A program made the translations under genes and the position numbers. Of a stretch of DNA of 64,000 nucleotides, positions 17,372-26,030 are shown in pieces; position 1 is the first letter of the stretch, and each line of letters begins with the position of its first letter. The notes beneath the pieces are model-generated. The model worked only from the letters and a program-made list of their open reading frames with translations, searched no databases and was not told where the DNA came from. Source of the stretch: Allomuricauda sp. TY007 (lineage in GTDB: Bacteria; Bacteroidota; Bacteroidia; Flavobacteriales; Flavobacteriaceae); NCBI RefSeq assembly GCF_010468565.1, contig NZ_WUEG01000001.1:124001-188000 (forward strand), read 5' to 3'.

Positions 17372-18445
17372 ATGTCATCCGAAGAATTTTTAAAAGGAAG
17401 GGGAGCACAGCAAAATACAAGCAATCGGTTTTTGCAGCATGTGTATGAGATGCGGGAGGAATTTTTGGAATTCTGTCGCTTGGAAGGCGAGGAAGCCGAA
17501 AGCAACAAAACAAGGTACATTCCTATTTTTCCAAAAACGATTGTCAACAAAGTGGATAGCCCCGATGTGGGGATGGGATATTCCATGAACCCTTACCAAG
17601 GTTGTGAGCATGGATGTATTTATTGTTATGCCAGAAACACCCACGAATATTGGGGCTATAGTGCAGGTTTGGATTTTGAGCGTCGAATTTTGGTGAAAGA
17701 ATCGGCACCAAAGCTTTTAGAAACCAAAATAAAACATAAAAAATGGAAGGCACAGACCATTGTGCTATCCGGCAACACCGATTGTTACCAACCCGCAGAG
17801 CAAAAGTTTGGGATTACACGAAAATGTCTTGAAGTTTTTTTAAAGTACCGGCATCCCGTGGGCATTATCACAAAAAACGCTTTGGTGTTGCGCGACCTCG
17901 ATATTTTAAAGGAGTTGAACAAACATCAATTGGTCGGGGTCAATATTTCTGTTACCTCATTATCAGAAAAAACAAGACGAAAACTGGAGCCCAGAACGGC
18001 ATCCATTCAAAAACGATTAAAGACCATTCAGGTATTATCCGAGAACAATATACCCGTTAATGCTATGCTAGCACCCATGATTCCCGGAATCAATTCACAT
18101 GAATTGTTGCCGTTGGCCAAGGCGGTTGCAGAGCATGGGGCTCTCTCTTTTGGGTTAACGGTGGTGCGGCTCAATGGGGCCATAGGGCAAATATTTTCGG
18201 ACTGGATCAAAAAGGCGATGCCAGATAGGGCTGAAAAGGTTCTACATCAAATACAGGATTGCCACGGGGGAACCTTAAATGATAGCCGATTTGGCACAAG
18301 AACAAAAGGAGAGGGCAAAATTGCGGAGCAAATACACGAAATGGCCCATTTGGCCAGAAAGCGATATTTTAAAGATAAAACCTTTCCTCGTTTGAATATG
18401 GAGCTTCACGAAGAATACAAAGATGGACAGATGAAATTGTTTTAA
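17372..18445 (+). CDS. PA0069-family radical SAM protein
   Basis: A 357-aa protein with the radical SAM cluster motif CEHGCIYC (Cys-x3-Cys-x2-Cys) near residues 78-85, flanked by SMNPYQG and the YARNTHEYWGY loop. This places it in the PA0069/SplB-like family. The barrel continues with IVLSGNTDCYQPAE, and the C-terminus has RNA/DNA-binding-like basic stretches (ARKRYFKDKTFP). The biochemical reaction of this family is not established. It is monocistronic and convergent with trpS. Confidence 0.87.
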   Translation: MSSEEFLKGRGAQQNTSNRFLQHVYEMREEFLEFCRLEGEEAESNKTRYIPIFPKTIVNKVDSPDVGMGYSMNPYQGCEHGCIYCYARNTHEYWGYSAGLDFERRILVKESAPKLLETKIKHKKWKAQTIVLSGNTDCYQPAEQKFGITRKCLEVFLKYRHPVGIITKNALVLRDLDILKELNKHQLVGVNISVTSLSEKTRRKLEPRTASIQKRLKTIQVLSENNIPVNAMLAPMIPGINSHELLPLAKAVAEHGALSFGLTVVRLNGAIGQIFSDWIKKAMPDRAEKVLHQIQDCHGGTLNDSRFGTRTKGEGKIAEQIHEMAHLARKRYFKDKTFPRLNMELHEEYKDGQMKLF

Positions 18446-18676
18446 TTACAATTTGCCAATCATCAATTGAAAAGTTGACAACTTTCAATTAGTGTTCGTT
18501 CATTCAGAGCTAATATCCCGGGGGCTTGCAGGAATTTCCCAGTTAATCTTTGTTGCCTTTTTGTGCAAAGTCAAAAAACCAAAATGCTATTATTGGATTC
18601 CCGTTTTCACGGAAATGACAGTTGCAATGGAAACTCCGATGCAAACATGCGGGGTAGTTCTTTTTGATAAAAGAAC
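18446..18676. repeat. Intergenic stretch with a dispersed repeat fragment and a hairpin
   Basis: There is no gene; a 62-codon frame here is generated by the repeat. GGATTCCCGTTTTCACGG at about 18597-18614 is an inverted element of a common bacterial repeat. A perfect 9-bp hairpin, AGTTCTTTT/AAAAGAACT with a TGAT loop (18656-18677), lies at the trpS stop and may act as a weak bidirectional transcription end. Confidence 0.5.
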
Positions 18677-19645
18677 TTAATATCCCAACTTCTCACGAAC
18701 TCTTGTCAGCACCTCATCCGCCACTTTACGGGCTTTTGCTGCACCAAAAGCCAAAGCTTCATCTACTTCGTTCTTGTGGTTCATGTAGTATTCGAACTTT
18801 TCGCGGGGCTCTTCAAATTTTTCCAAAATGAGTTCGTACAAGGCTTGTTTAGCGTGTCCGTAACCATAATTTCCTGCCAAATAATTAGCGCTCATTTCCT
18901 CAATCTGTTCCGTAGAGGCCAATAATTTGTATAGAGCAAATACGTTGTCCTTGCTAGGGTCTTTAGGGTCTTCCATTGGTGTGCTGTCCGTAACAATACC
19001 CATAATCTGCTTGCGGAGTTTTTTGTCCGGTTGAAACAGGTTGATAAGGTTGCCTCGGCTTTTGCTCATTTTTTCGCCATCCGTACCGGGCACATACATG
19101 GTTTCCTTGTGCACTTTGGCTTCGGGCATCACAAATGTTTCACCCATCTGGTTGTGAAAGCGGGAGGCTACATCGCGGGTCATTTCCAAATGCTGGAGCT
19201 GGTCTTTCCCTACTGGAACAATATCAGCATCATAAAGTAAAATATCGGCGGCCATGAGCATTGGGTAGGTAAACAAGCCTGCGTTCACATCTTCCAACCT
19301 ATCGGCCTTGTCTTTAAAGGAGTGTGCCAACGTTAATCGCTGGTACGGAAAAAAACAGCTAAGGTACCACGCCAATTCAGCCGTTTGTGGAACATCGCTC
19401 TGTCTGTAAAAAACAGTTTTTTCAATATCCAGACCAAAGGCCAGCCAAGCTGCAGCTATGGCATAGGTGTTGTTTCGTAACAGCTCACCATCCTTAATTT
19501 GGGTAAGCGAGTGCATATCGGCAATAAACAGAAAGGAATCGTTTTTGGGGTCTTCCGCCATTTTAATGGCAGGTGCAATTGCTCCCAAAATGTTACCCAA
19601 GTGCGGTGTGCCTGTACTTTGTATTCCGGTCAGAATTCGGGCCAT
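18677..19645 (-). CDS. trpS: Tryptophanyl-tRNA synthetase
   Basis: A 322-aa class I aminoacyl-tRNA synthetase charging tRNA-Trp. The HIGH-type motif is PHLGN (residues 15-19) and KMSKS appears in TDGEKMSKSRGN. The tryptophan-binding region FIADMHSLT and the dimer-forming core are intact, and length is standard. The start MARILTGIQSTG is family-typical; a Met 36 bases upstream would add an unrelated N-terminus. A near-consensus -7 box (TACTTTTA) lies upstream on the minus strand. Confidence 0.95.
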   Translation of the reverse strand: MARILTGIQSTGTPHLGNILGAIAPAIKMAEDPKNDSFLFIADMHSLTQIKDGELLRNNTYAIAAAWLAFGLDIEKTVFYRQSDVPQTAELAWYLSCFFPYQRLTLAHSFKDKADRLEDVNAGLFTYPMLMAADILLYDADIVPVGKDQLQHLEMTRDVASRFHNQMGETFVMPEAKVHKETMYVPGTDGEKMSKSRGNLINLFQPDKKLRKQIMGIVTDSTPMEDPKDPSKDNVFALYKLLASTEQIEEMSANYLAGNYGYGHAKQALYELILEKFEEPREKFEYYMNHKNEVDEALAFGAAKARKVADEVLTRVREKLGY

Positions 19646-19683
19646 GCTAGATTTTTGCCCGTAAAAGTAAGCATCCCGCACCT

Positions 19684-19710
19684 ATAAAAAAAGCGGTAGT
19701 ACCGCTTTAC
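19684..19710 (-). terminator. Intrinsic terminator after the GlsB-type gene
   Basis: On the minus strand, AAAGCGGTA and TACCGCTTT pair around a single C and are followed by a T-run. It separates the GlsB-like gene from trpS. Confidence 0.8.
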
Positions 19711-19732
19711 GTAGCATTGATCTAATGTGGGT

Positions 19733-19975
19733 TTATTTCTTGAACAGCCCGGCAACGAAAAGAATCACTACGGCGCCAATAACCCCTGTGATGAGGTGAC
19801 CGATAATGCCCGACCCTATGTGGATTCCAAGTGCGCCAAAAAGCCAATTGCCCACAATTCCACCAACAATTCCCAAAATAATATTTAAAAGAAGGCCAAA
19901 GCCACCCCCTTTCATAATTTTGCCCGCAAGCCATCCGGCTAGGGCTCCGATCAATAAAGCATATAAAATACCCAT
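19733..19975 (-). CDS. GlsB/YeaQ/YmgE family small membrane protein
   Basis: An 80-aa transglycosylase-associated-type membrane protein with three hydrophobic helices and many glycines: LYALLIGALAGWLAGKIMKGGG, LLLNIILGIVGGIVGNWLF, and ITGVIGAVVILFVAGLF. The GWLAG and GGIVGN motifs define the family, linked in other bacteria to general stress response. It has its own terminator and is divergent from plsC. Confidence 0.85.
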   Translation of the reverse strand: MGILYALLIGALAGWLAGKIMKGGGFGLLLNIILGIVGGIVGNWLFGALGIHIGSGIIGHLITGVIGAVVILFVAGLFKK

Positions 19976-20020
19976 GTCCTAAATTTTAATGGTTAGTCTT
20001 ATAAAGATATTCAAAAATTT

Positions 20021-20028
20021 TACTTTTG
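20021..20028 (+). promoter_or_regulatory. -7 element directly before plsC
   Basis: TACTTTTG fits TAnnTTTG and ends four bases before the plsC ATG, which would place the transcription start at or next to the start codon. Confidence 0.45.
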
Positions 20029-20032
20029 ATGA

Positions 20033-20770
20033 ATGCTTGGAATAATCAAAAATGCGGGACATTTAGTATATAGGGTTTGGTTCTATATCTTGGTTACCGT
20101 TCCCATTCTTATATTTTTTCCGTTTTTACTCCTACTGACCATTTCCGAAAAAACCTATCCTCAATTTTTTTGGCTTGCCCGAAACTTATGGGCCCGTCCT
20201 ATTTTATATGGTATGGGCTGTTTTCCCAAGATTGTTCGCGAGCAGCGTATGAAGAAAGGAAAAAGCTATATGCTAGTGGCCAACCACACCAGTATGCTTG
20301 ATATTATGCTGATGCTGGTGATCAGTAGCAACCCTTTTGTTTTTGTGGGCAAAAAGGAATTGGAGAACCTCCCCATTTTTGGATTTTTCTATAAGCGGGT
20401 CTGCATAATGGTGGATAGGGAAAACGTTCGTAGCAGGACCGGAGTGTATCGACGTGCCCAAAGGAGACTAGACCAAGGGTTGAGCATTTGTATTTTTCCC
20501 GAAGGTGGCGTGCCCGAAGAAGACATTGTTTTGGACAAGTTTAAGGATGGTGCGTTTAAGATGGCGATTGCCCATAAAATTCCTGTGGTACCCATGACTT
20601 TTTTGGATAATAAAAAGCGTTTTTCATTTACTTTTTTTAGTGGGGGGCCTGGGCAAATAAGGGCAAAAGTGCACGAGTTTTTCGAGACTGGGATTTTGAG
20701 TGCTTCGGATACCTCTACTTTAAGGGAAGAGGTAAGGGATGTAATTTTGAAAGAACTGACCAAACAGTAA
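20033..20770 (+). CDS. plsC: 1-acyl-sn-glycerol-3-phosphate acyltransferase
   Basis: A 245-aa membrane acyltransferase that adds the second acyl chain in phosphatidic acid synthesis. A hydrophobic N-terminus (VYRVWFYILVTVPILIFFPFLLLL) precedes the catalytic NHTSMLDIMLM (HX4D motif, about residues 83-88) and the substrate-binding FPEGGVPEED. Length is typical. The start at MLGIIKNAG fits the family; the putative -7 box is only four bases upstream. Confidence 0.9.
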   Translation: MLGIIKNAGHLVYRVWFYILVTVPILIFFPFLLLLTISEKTYPQFFWLARNLWARPILYGMGCFPKIVREQRMKKGKSYMLVANHTSMLDIMLMLVISSNPFVFVGKKELENLPIFGFFYKRVCIMVDRENVRSRTGVYRRAQRRLDQGLSICIFPEGGVPEEDIVLDKFKDGAFKMAIAHKIPVVPMTFLDNKKRFSFTFFSGGPGQIRAKVHEFFETGILSASDTSTLREEVRDVILKELTKQ

Positions 20771-20775
20771 AAATT

Positions 20776-20910
20776 CTATAAAGGTATTTTTATAATCACC
20801 GTGGTGCCCAAAGGACGATTATCATCATCAAACTTATCTACTATTTGAATAGATTCGACATAGGTTATATCAGATTGGGAAGTTTTAGGGAAATACTTCT
20901 TTTCTGGATG
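20776..20910 (-). pseudogene. Orphan C-terminal end of a second sensor kinase
   Basis: A frame different from the kinase at 20865 is open over 44 codons. It encodes SIQIVDKFDDDNRPLGTTVI followed by IKIPL. The pattern LGTTVIIKIP is the last strand of a LytS-type histidine kinase ATPase domain. It overlaps the end of the kinase gene and has no start codon. The simplest reading is the remnant tail of a neighbouring kinase after a deletion. Confidence 0.55.
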
Positions 20911-22031
20911 TCATTGTCAAAACTATGGGTAATTGTAGTGGTAATTTTAAAGTCTTTTACAGTATTTAAGAGATTGATTTGATCTTGCCATTGCAAAATA
21001 CTTTCGCGGTAACCCGATTGATTTTTTGCGTATTTACCTATTTGGAGCGATTGGTGAAGGACCTTGAGCGTTACAGAGGAGTCGGCAACTTTTAGCAGCA
21101 CATCAAAATGTTGTCCTCTTTGTTGGTTGTACATGGCGTTTTCAATAATATTCTCAAAAAGCGTTTGCACTACAAGGGAAGGAATGGTCGCCTCTTCCAT
21201 CTTTTTTGAGTTTTCGTGGAGAGATATATTATAATCAAACAAACCATCATAACGTAGCTTTTGAAGTTTTAGGTACGAATGGAGCATGTCTATTTCATCT
21301 TTTAAGTGAACCGTTTCCTGTCCCAATTGATTCAGGTAAAACCGGATGAGCTTGCTGAACATGGACAAATACTCCAAGGCCAGTCTTTTTTTCTCCGAGG
21401 TAATAAAATATTGGATGGAATTGAGCGAATTGAAAACAAAATGTGGATTTAATTGTGAACTCAGGCTTTTTAGCTTCAACTCGACCATCTCTTCTTTGAT
21501 CTTTATCAAGCGGTCGTGTTCTTCCATCAACGCTTCGTGGGTGCGAACGCTTCTAATTTTTATGCCACAGATGGCGGCAAAGGCCGAGAGCATTTTAAGA
21601 TGATGGTCCGTAAAAAAGCCCTTTTCGGGATGTTCGCAATCAATAACGCCATAAACAATATCCTCGCAGGTAATAGGTACACAAATTTCCGATAATCTTG
21701 CCTCGTCGTCCTCAATATATCTAGGGTCTTTAGAGGCATCGTCAATAATTTCCGCTTGGGCCGTTTGGGCCACATAACCCGATATTCCTTGGCCCATAGG
21801 AATTTTAACTGGATTGTAAATAGTCTTGTCTTTTGGGTTTTTTGGGCCGTACGCAGCTTTTTGGATCAAGTGCTCTTTTTTGTCGTCTACTAGATAGATC
21901 ACACAATCCACAAACCCCAACTGGCCAATACAGTTCTTGGCCACGTCCCAGAGAATATCATCTTCATTTTCCTTTCCCATAAGCGATTTTGAAAAGTAAA
22001 TGAGGACATCTTCAAACTGATTATTTTTCAC
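20865..22031 (-). CDS. GAF-domain sensor histidine kinase, LytS-like, degenerate ATPase domain
   Basis: A cytoplasmic kinase of about 388 aa. An N-terminal GAF domain (MGQGISGYVAQTAQAEIIDD, YGVIDCEHPEKGFF) is followed by a His_kinase domain with the phosphoacceptor region LNPHFVFNSLNSIQYF. The ATPase part keeps an N-box-like FENIIENAM, but no DNG or GxGxG motif is seen; RESILQWQDQINLLN stands where the G-box region is expected. It may therefore be a weak or non-catalytic kinase. The GTG at 22031 was chosen because the longer frame starts inside a terminator hairpin. No LytTR regulator is adjacent. Confidence 0.75.
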   Translation of the reverse strand: MKNNQFEDVLIYFSKSLMGKENEDDILWDVAKNCIGQLGFVDCVIYLVDDKKEHLIQKAAYGPKNPKDKTIYNPVKIPMGQGISGYVAQTAQAEIIDDASKDPRYIEDDEARLSEICVPITCEDIVYGVIDCEHPEKGFFTDHHLKMLSAFAAICGIKIRSVRTHEALMEEHDRLIKIKEEMVELKLKSLSSQLNPHFVFNSLNSIQYFITSEKKRLALEYLSMFSKLIRFYLNQLGQETVHLKDEIDMLHSYLKLQKLRYDGLFDYNISLHENSKKMEEATIPSLVVQTLFENIIENAMYNQQRGQHFDVLLKVADSSVTLKVLHQSLQIGKYAKNQSGYRESILQWQDQINLLNTVKDFKITTTITHSFDNDIQKRSISLKLPNLI

Positions 22032-22095
22032 ATTGTCAAAAGGTTGGTTAGTTTTATAAGTCTGAAAGTAAGAAAAATATGTGAATGTCTTTGGC

Positions 22096-22126
22096 ACAAA
22101 AAAGCACCCTTTTTAATAGGGCGCTT
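22096..22126 (-). terminator. Intrinsic terminator of the sigma/anti-sigma operon
   Basis: On the minus strand, AAGCGCCC and GGGTGCTT (one G-U pair) form a stem followed by TTTTT. It lies 47 bases after the stop of the 22173 gene. Confidence 0.75.
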
Positions 22127-22172
22127 AATTGATTGCTTAAAGGAGCAATCTTCCTAACCAACTTCTTACATA

Positions 22173-23621
22173 TTAAAACTTAAAACTTATGCCGCTATAA
22201 ACTCCAATGGAATAAGGTTTAAAATTGCCGGACACATTGGAAAAAGTGTTTAATTGATACTTGAATACAGGTTCAATATTAAACCTGACCTTGGGTGTAA
22301 ATTTATAATTGAGGCCCATACCCACATTGGCGCTAAAGTTTAAAGCGTTTATGTTGTTCGCCTCGCCCATTTCGGTAACCAGTTCATTGGATTCCAACAA
22401 CACTGAATTGTCCACAAGGAAAAGCGAGCTTACACCTCCTATAAGATCAACGCCTAACTTTTTGTCCAAAACGGCGTAATTTACTTCCAATGGGACTTCA
22501 ATATATCCCAATTGTTGAACCATTTTACCATCAAGGGAGGGGGCTTCGTTGAATAGAACCTCTTTGGAGTTGATCGCAGGTGCATTTTTGGCGCTTTCCC
22601 TACTTTGTACAATTATGGATTCGGAATTTGGGTTATAATCAATATTTGCTATTCTATTGGCCGAAGCAGCCCGTAAAGTAGAGGAAAAAACCACATCGTT
22701 GGTATTGTAACCATAATTTACCCTGTGCACTCCGGAGCGGATTTTTAATTTTTTCCCCACTTCATACGCTACCGTAAGACCATAGCTTAAATTAAACTTC
22801 CCCGATTTTGAGTTGGAGGAAAAATCGGCTCCAACAGGAGAGCCATCTCCAGTAGCATCAAAATATACAGGTGCCAAAGAAGGACCAACGGACCATTTTC
22901 CCGTTTTGTTTTCTGCCACCGCTTCTTCTATTTCCTTTTGCTCTTCAATCGCATCGTAAATGGATTTTTTTTCAGCCTCTACTTTTTCTTCTGTATGCTG
23001 TGCAACTTGGTTGTTATCCCTGTCTGTTTCAGTGGTTCGCCTTTGGCCTTCATCACCGTTCATCGCAATGGCACTGTTTTTTTCTGCTCCATCTTTTTCA
23101 GAAGAAAGTGCTTCAGATTCGATTAAACCATTGTTTTTGGCCTGAGTTTTACCCGCTGGGTCATTTATTTTTGAATTGGTGGAAGCGACATTTTCGGCAA
23201 TTGCTGAAACCTCATTTTTATGTAGGCTGTTATCGGTTGTTTGATGGTTTCCTTCCTGCAAGTCTTCACTATCGGAAGTGTTTGCCAGACCATCCTCTTG
23301 CTTTTCTGAAGTAGTCACCGGACTAAAACCGTTATTGTTCTTTTCTTCTGAATTACCTGTTTCGTCTGGAATAGCAATGTTTTCCCTATCGGTAATAATT
23401 TGTTCTTCTTTTGGTTCTTCGGCAAACGGATTGATTGCCAACAGCAGTATTGCCAAGGCAGCGGCTGCGCCCCCAAGGCCCCACCAAATTGGAACGGCCC
23501 GTTTCTTTTGTTTCTTTTTGTCCAAAGAGGCTTCAATGGAGTTCCAGACTTTTTCGTCCGGGACTTCTTGAAAGTCTTGAAAACTTTCCTTGAACAATTG
23601 CTCTAAATTCTTTTTCCCCAT
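22173..23621 (-). CDS. Anti-sigma-like membrane protein with C-terminal beta-barrel domain
   Basis: A 482-aa protein. Residues 1-40 are a charged cytoplasmic region with an anti-sigma-like pattern (FQEVPDEKVWNSIEASLDKKKQ). One helix follows (VPIWWGLGGAAAALAILLLAI, about 43-63). A long low-complexity linker rich in Glu, Asn, Lys and Ser spans about 70-245. A C-terminal outer-membrane beta-barrel-like domain ends in GVYSGISFKF, the terminal Phe being typical of barrels. It begins 12 bases after the ECF sigma gene. It may hold the sigma factor and span the periplasm; this is inference. Confidence 0.75.
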   Translation of the reverse strand: MGKKNLEQLFKESFQDFQEVPDEKVWNSIEASLDKKKQKKRAVPIWWGLGGAAAALAILLLAINPFAEEPKEEQIITDRENIAIPDETGNSEEKNNNGFSPVTTSEKQEDGLANTSDSEDLQEGNHQTTDNSLHKNEVSAIAENVASTNSKINDPAGKTQAKNNGLIESEALSSEKDGAEKNSAIAMNGDEGQRRTTETDRDNNQVAQHTEEKVEAEKKSIYDAIEEQKEIEEAVAENKTGKWSVGPSLAPVYFDATGDGSPVGADFSSNSKSGKFNLSYGLTVAYEVGKKLKIRSGVHRVNYGYNTNDVVFSSTLRAASANRIANIDYNPNSESIIVQSRESAKNAPAINSKEVLFNEAPSLDGKMVQQLGYIEVPLEVNYAVLDKKLGVDLIGGVSSLFLVDNSVLLESNELVTEMGEANNINALNFSANVGMGLNYKFTPKVRFNIEPVFKYQLNTFSNVSGNFKPYSIGVYSGISFKF

Positions 23622-23633
23622 CGTAAGTTCTAT

Positions 23634-24164
23634 TTAAGCAATGTTTATTTTGGCTTTTTCTATTTTATCCCTCAAAATAGCCTTGGCCCTGGCTAAATTG
23701 GATTTTGAGGTTCCAGTGGATGTCCCCAGCATCTCACCGATTTCTTTGTGACTGTAGCCGTCCAATACGTAAAGGTTAAAGGTTAGCCTATACTTATGTG
23801 GCAGCTCTTGTATGTAACCCAATAAGGTTGAAAGGTTTATGTCTGTATCCTCTGTTTCTACTTCTATCTCATCTTCAATATTCTCCGAAACCACATTGAG
23901 GTATTGGTTTTTTCTGTATTTCTGGAGTACCGTGTTTACGGTTATCCTTTTGATCCAACCTTCAAAAGATCCTTTAAAACCGAACTGGTCGACCTTGTCA
24001 AAAATGGTCATAAAACTGTCGTGAAGATTGTCCTCCGCTTCCGTTTTGTTACGGGAATATTTGAGGCACATACCGAAAAGCACACCTGAATATCTTCGGT
24101 ATAGCTCGGCTTGGGCCTTTCTGTTTCCGTTTTTACAGTTATGTATCAGTTCTTCAAGATCCAA
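23634..24164 (-). CDS. ECF-type RNA polymerase sigma factor
   Basis: A 176-aa sigma-70 family protein of the extracytoplasmic function type. Region 2 contains LYRRYSGVLFGMCLKYSRNKTEAEDNLHDSF and WIKRITVNTVLQKYRK. Region 4 has LPHKYRLTFNLYVLDGYSHKEIGEMLGTSTGTSKSNLARAK, a helix-turn-helix for -35 recognition. Its neighbour encodes the probable anti-sigma membrane protein, and a lipoprotein gene lies 28 bases upstream on the same strand. The target genes are unknown. Confidence 0.92.
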   Translation of the reverse strand: MDLEELIHNCKNGNRKAQAELYRRYSGVLFGMCLKYSRNKTEAEDNLHDSFMTIFDKVDQFGFKGSFEGWIKRITVNTVLQKYRKNQYLNVVSENIEDEIEVETEDTDINLSTLLGYIQELPHKYRLTFNLYVLDGYSHKEIGEMLGTSTGTSKSNLARAKAILRDKIEKAKINIA

Positions 24165-24192
24165 ATGTTGGTCAATTTTGGATAGTTGCTAT

Positions 24193-24633
24193 TTAATTTG
24201 TTTGTTCCCCTTCTGCTACTGGGATTGTATATTCCAAATAAGTTGCATTGCCTTCGGCGTCATCACCCGCATAAAACCGGAAGGTATAGTCCTTGGTGTA
24301 AATTACGTTGAATTTTAACGTGGCCACAACTTCTTCCACGGCTTCGGTACATATTCGGTCTTCATCAGTTAAGACAGAACCGACCACAAAAATATCACGG
24401 CCCGTTTCCGCAGTGTTTGTTACATCAAAACCTTCAAAAAAGGTGCACGCGTTGGGTCGTTGGTAGGTTACTTCAATGTCGTAGGTTTTCCCATACTCAA
24501 ACGATTCGGGCACATCGGCCTCAACTGTTTTTAAGGCGGTAAAGTAAAAATTGGGGGAATCATCGTCCACCTCACAAGAGACGAACCATGAGCATGCCAC
24601 GATCAACATAAAGGGCACTAATACTTTTTTCAT
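24193..24633 (-). CDS. Lipoprotein of unknown function
   Basis: A 146-aa protein with signal peptide and lipobox (WFVSC, Cys20), then EVDDDSP, suggesting outer membrane lipidation. The mature part is beta-rich with two further cysteines (NACTFFEGF, DRICTEA) that could form a disulfide. It precedes the sigma factor gene by 28 bases and is probably the first gene of that operon, which may link it to envelope stress signalling (inference). No family was recognised. Confidence 0.7.
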   Translation of the reverse strand: MKKVLVPFMLIVACSWFVSCEVDDDSPNFYFTALKTVEADVPESFEYGKTYDIEVTYQRPNACTFFEGFDVTNTAETGRDIFVVGSVLTDEDRICTEAVEEVVATLKFNVIYTKDYTFRFYAGDDAEGNATYLEYTIPVAEGEQTN

Positions 24634-24732
24634 AATAAAAATCCTTTTATTCCCTAGATGTCCAGCATAAACAAGGGTTGCGTAGGATTTTCACAACTAA
24701 AAGTTAATCTCCCATAAAAATCGATAAAAGGA

Positions 24733-25740
24733 TTACTCGCTTACCGCCGCAATGGCTTCTTTAATTTTCCCTTCCAATTCTTCAGAGAGCTCAGGGTTGT
24801 CCATTAAAAGTGATTTTACGGCATCCCTTCCCTGCCCCAATTTGGTGTCGCCATAGCTGAACCAAGAACCACTTTTCTTGACAATTTCGTAGGCAACTCC
24901 CAAGTCGAGTATTTCTCCTATTTTGGAAATTCCTTCGCCGTACATAATATCAAATTCGGCAGTTTTAAAAGGAGGGGCCACTTTGTTTTTCACCACTTTT
25001 ACCCGGGTCTTGTTCCCTTGTACATCGCCATGGGTATCCTTGATTTGTGTGGATCTTCTGATATCCAATCGAACGGATGCGTAAAATTTAAGGGCGTTAC
25101 CACCAGTGGTTGTTTCTGGATTTCCAAACATTACCCCGATTTTTTCCCTTAACTGGTTGATGAAGATTACGGTACATTTTGTTTTGCTGATGGTTGAGGT
25201 CAGTTTTCGCAAGGCCTGTGACATTAAACGTGCATGCAATCCCATTTTTGAGTCCCCCATTTCTCCCTCAATCTCACTTTTTGGGGTCAATGCGGCCACG
25301 GAATCCACGATTACAATGTCAATAGCACCGGAACGAATCAAGTTTTCGGTAATTTCCAAAGCTTGCTCTCCGTGATCGGGCTGGGAGATGATCAAGTTGT
25401 CAATATCAACCCCTAACTTTTTGGCATAAAATCGGTCAAAAGCATGTTCTGCATCAATAAAAGCGGCAATGCCACCAGCTTTTTGGGCTTCGGCAATGGC
25501 ATGCAGTGTCAATGTAGTTTTACCTGAGGACTCAGGACCGTATATTTCAATCACCCGTCCTCTCGGGTAACCCCCTACGCCGAGGGCAATATCCAATCCC
25601 AATGAGCCGGAAGGAATCACTTCAACATCTTCAACAACACTGTCCCCCATTTTCATGACAGCACCTTTGCCGTAGGTCTTGTCAAGCTTGTCCAATGTAA
25701 GTTTAAGGGCTTTTAATTTTGCTTCTTTCTCTTTGCTCAT
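24733..25740 (-). CDS. recA: Recombinase RecA
   Basis: A 335-aa RecA, which forms filaments on single-stranded DNA and drives strand exchange. The Walker A motif is GPESSGKTT (about residues 68-76). Walker B is [11 protein letters not shown], and the L2-region sequence [22 protein letters not shown] is complete. The start [21 protein letters not shown] is family-typical; the 17 extra residues of the longer frame are not. No LexA gene was seen here. A 16-base palindrome lies 109 bases upstream. Confidence 0.97.
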   Translation of the reverse strand: MSKEKEAKLKALKLTLDKLDKTYGKGAVMKMGDSVVEDVEVIPSGSLGLDIALGVGGYPRGRVIEIYGPESSGKTTLTLHAIAEAQKAGGIAAFIDAEHAFDRFYAKKLGVDIDNLIISQPDHGEQALEITENLIRSGAIDIVIVDSVAALTPKSEIEGEMGDSKMGLHARLMSQALRKLTSTISKTKCTVIFINQLREKIGVMFGNPETTTGGNALKFYASVRLDIRRSTQIKDTHGDVQGNKTRVKVVKNKVAPPFKTAEFDIMYGEGISKIGEILDLGVAYEIVKKSGSWFSYGDTKLGQGRDAVKSLLMDNPELSEELEGKIKEAIAAVSE

Positions 25741-25848
25741 GGTAAAAAATGTTAGGAAGGCTAAAATACCATTTCTTTCAACATGCCACAAAGGCCACGC
25801 AACCTTTTTAATAACAATACATCTTAAGGGTACTAACTCATCTACATA

Positions 25849-25864
25849 GAGCTAATTATAGCTC
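25849..25864. promoter_or_regulatory. Palindrome between recA and trhO
   Basis: GAGCTA-ATTA-TAGCTC is a perfect 6-base inverted repeat, 109 bases upstream of recA and within the region divergent to trhO. It could be an operator; no known Bacteroidota SOS box is matched. Confidence 0.3.
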
Positions 25865-25913
25865 GCATTGCTAGGAGGAAGAAAATTTAGCTATGAAAAG
25901 GAAGTAGTAGATC

Positions 25914-25937
25914 AAGGGGCCCTTAACAGGCCCTTTT
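25914..25937 (+). terminator. Hairpin with short T-run before the trhO promoter
   Basis: AAGGGGCC and GGCCCTTT pair around a 7-base loop and are followed by TGATTTA. No gene ends just upstream, so it may end a short unannotated transcript or act as a DNA/RNA structural element. Confidence 0.35.
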
Positions 25938-25967
25938 GATTTACTTGCCCTTTAATTCTTATCTTTG
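25936..25967 (+). promoter_or_regulatory. trhO promoter
   Basis: TTG (25936-25938) and TATCTTTG (25960-25967) with 21 bases between them fit the Bacteroidota consensus. The -7 box is followed by a 63-base leader. Confidence 0.6.
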
Positions 25968-26030
25968 CCCCACATTTTAAGAACCATTCTTTAACCTGTC
26001 TGCCGACAGGCAGGCTTAATCAAGTATAGC

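Noticed and set aside
18492..18680. 62-codon frame giving a WIPVFTEMT-type peptide
   Set aside because: This peptide type is a known translation artefact of a common bacterial intergenic repeat.
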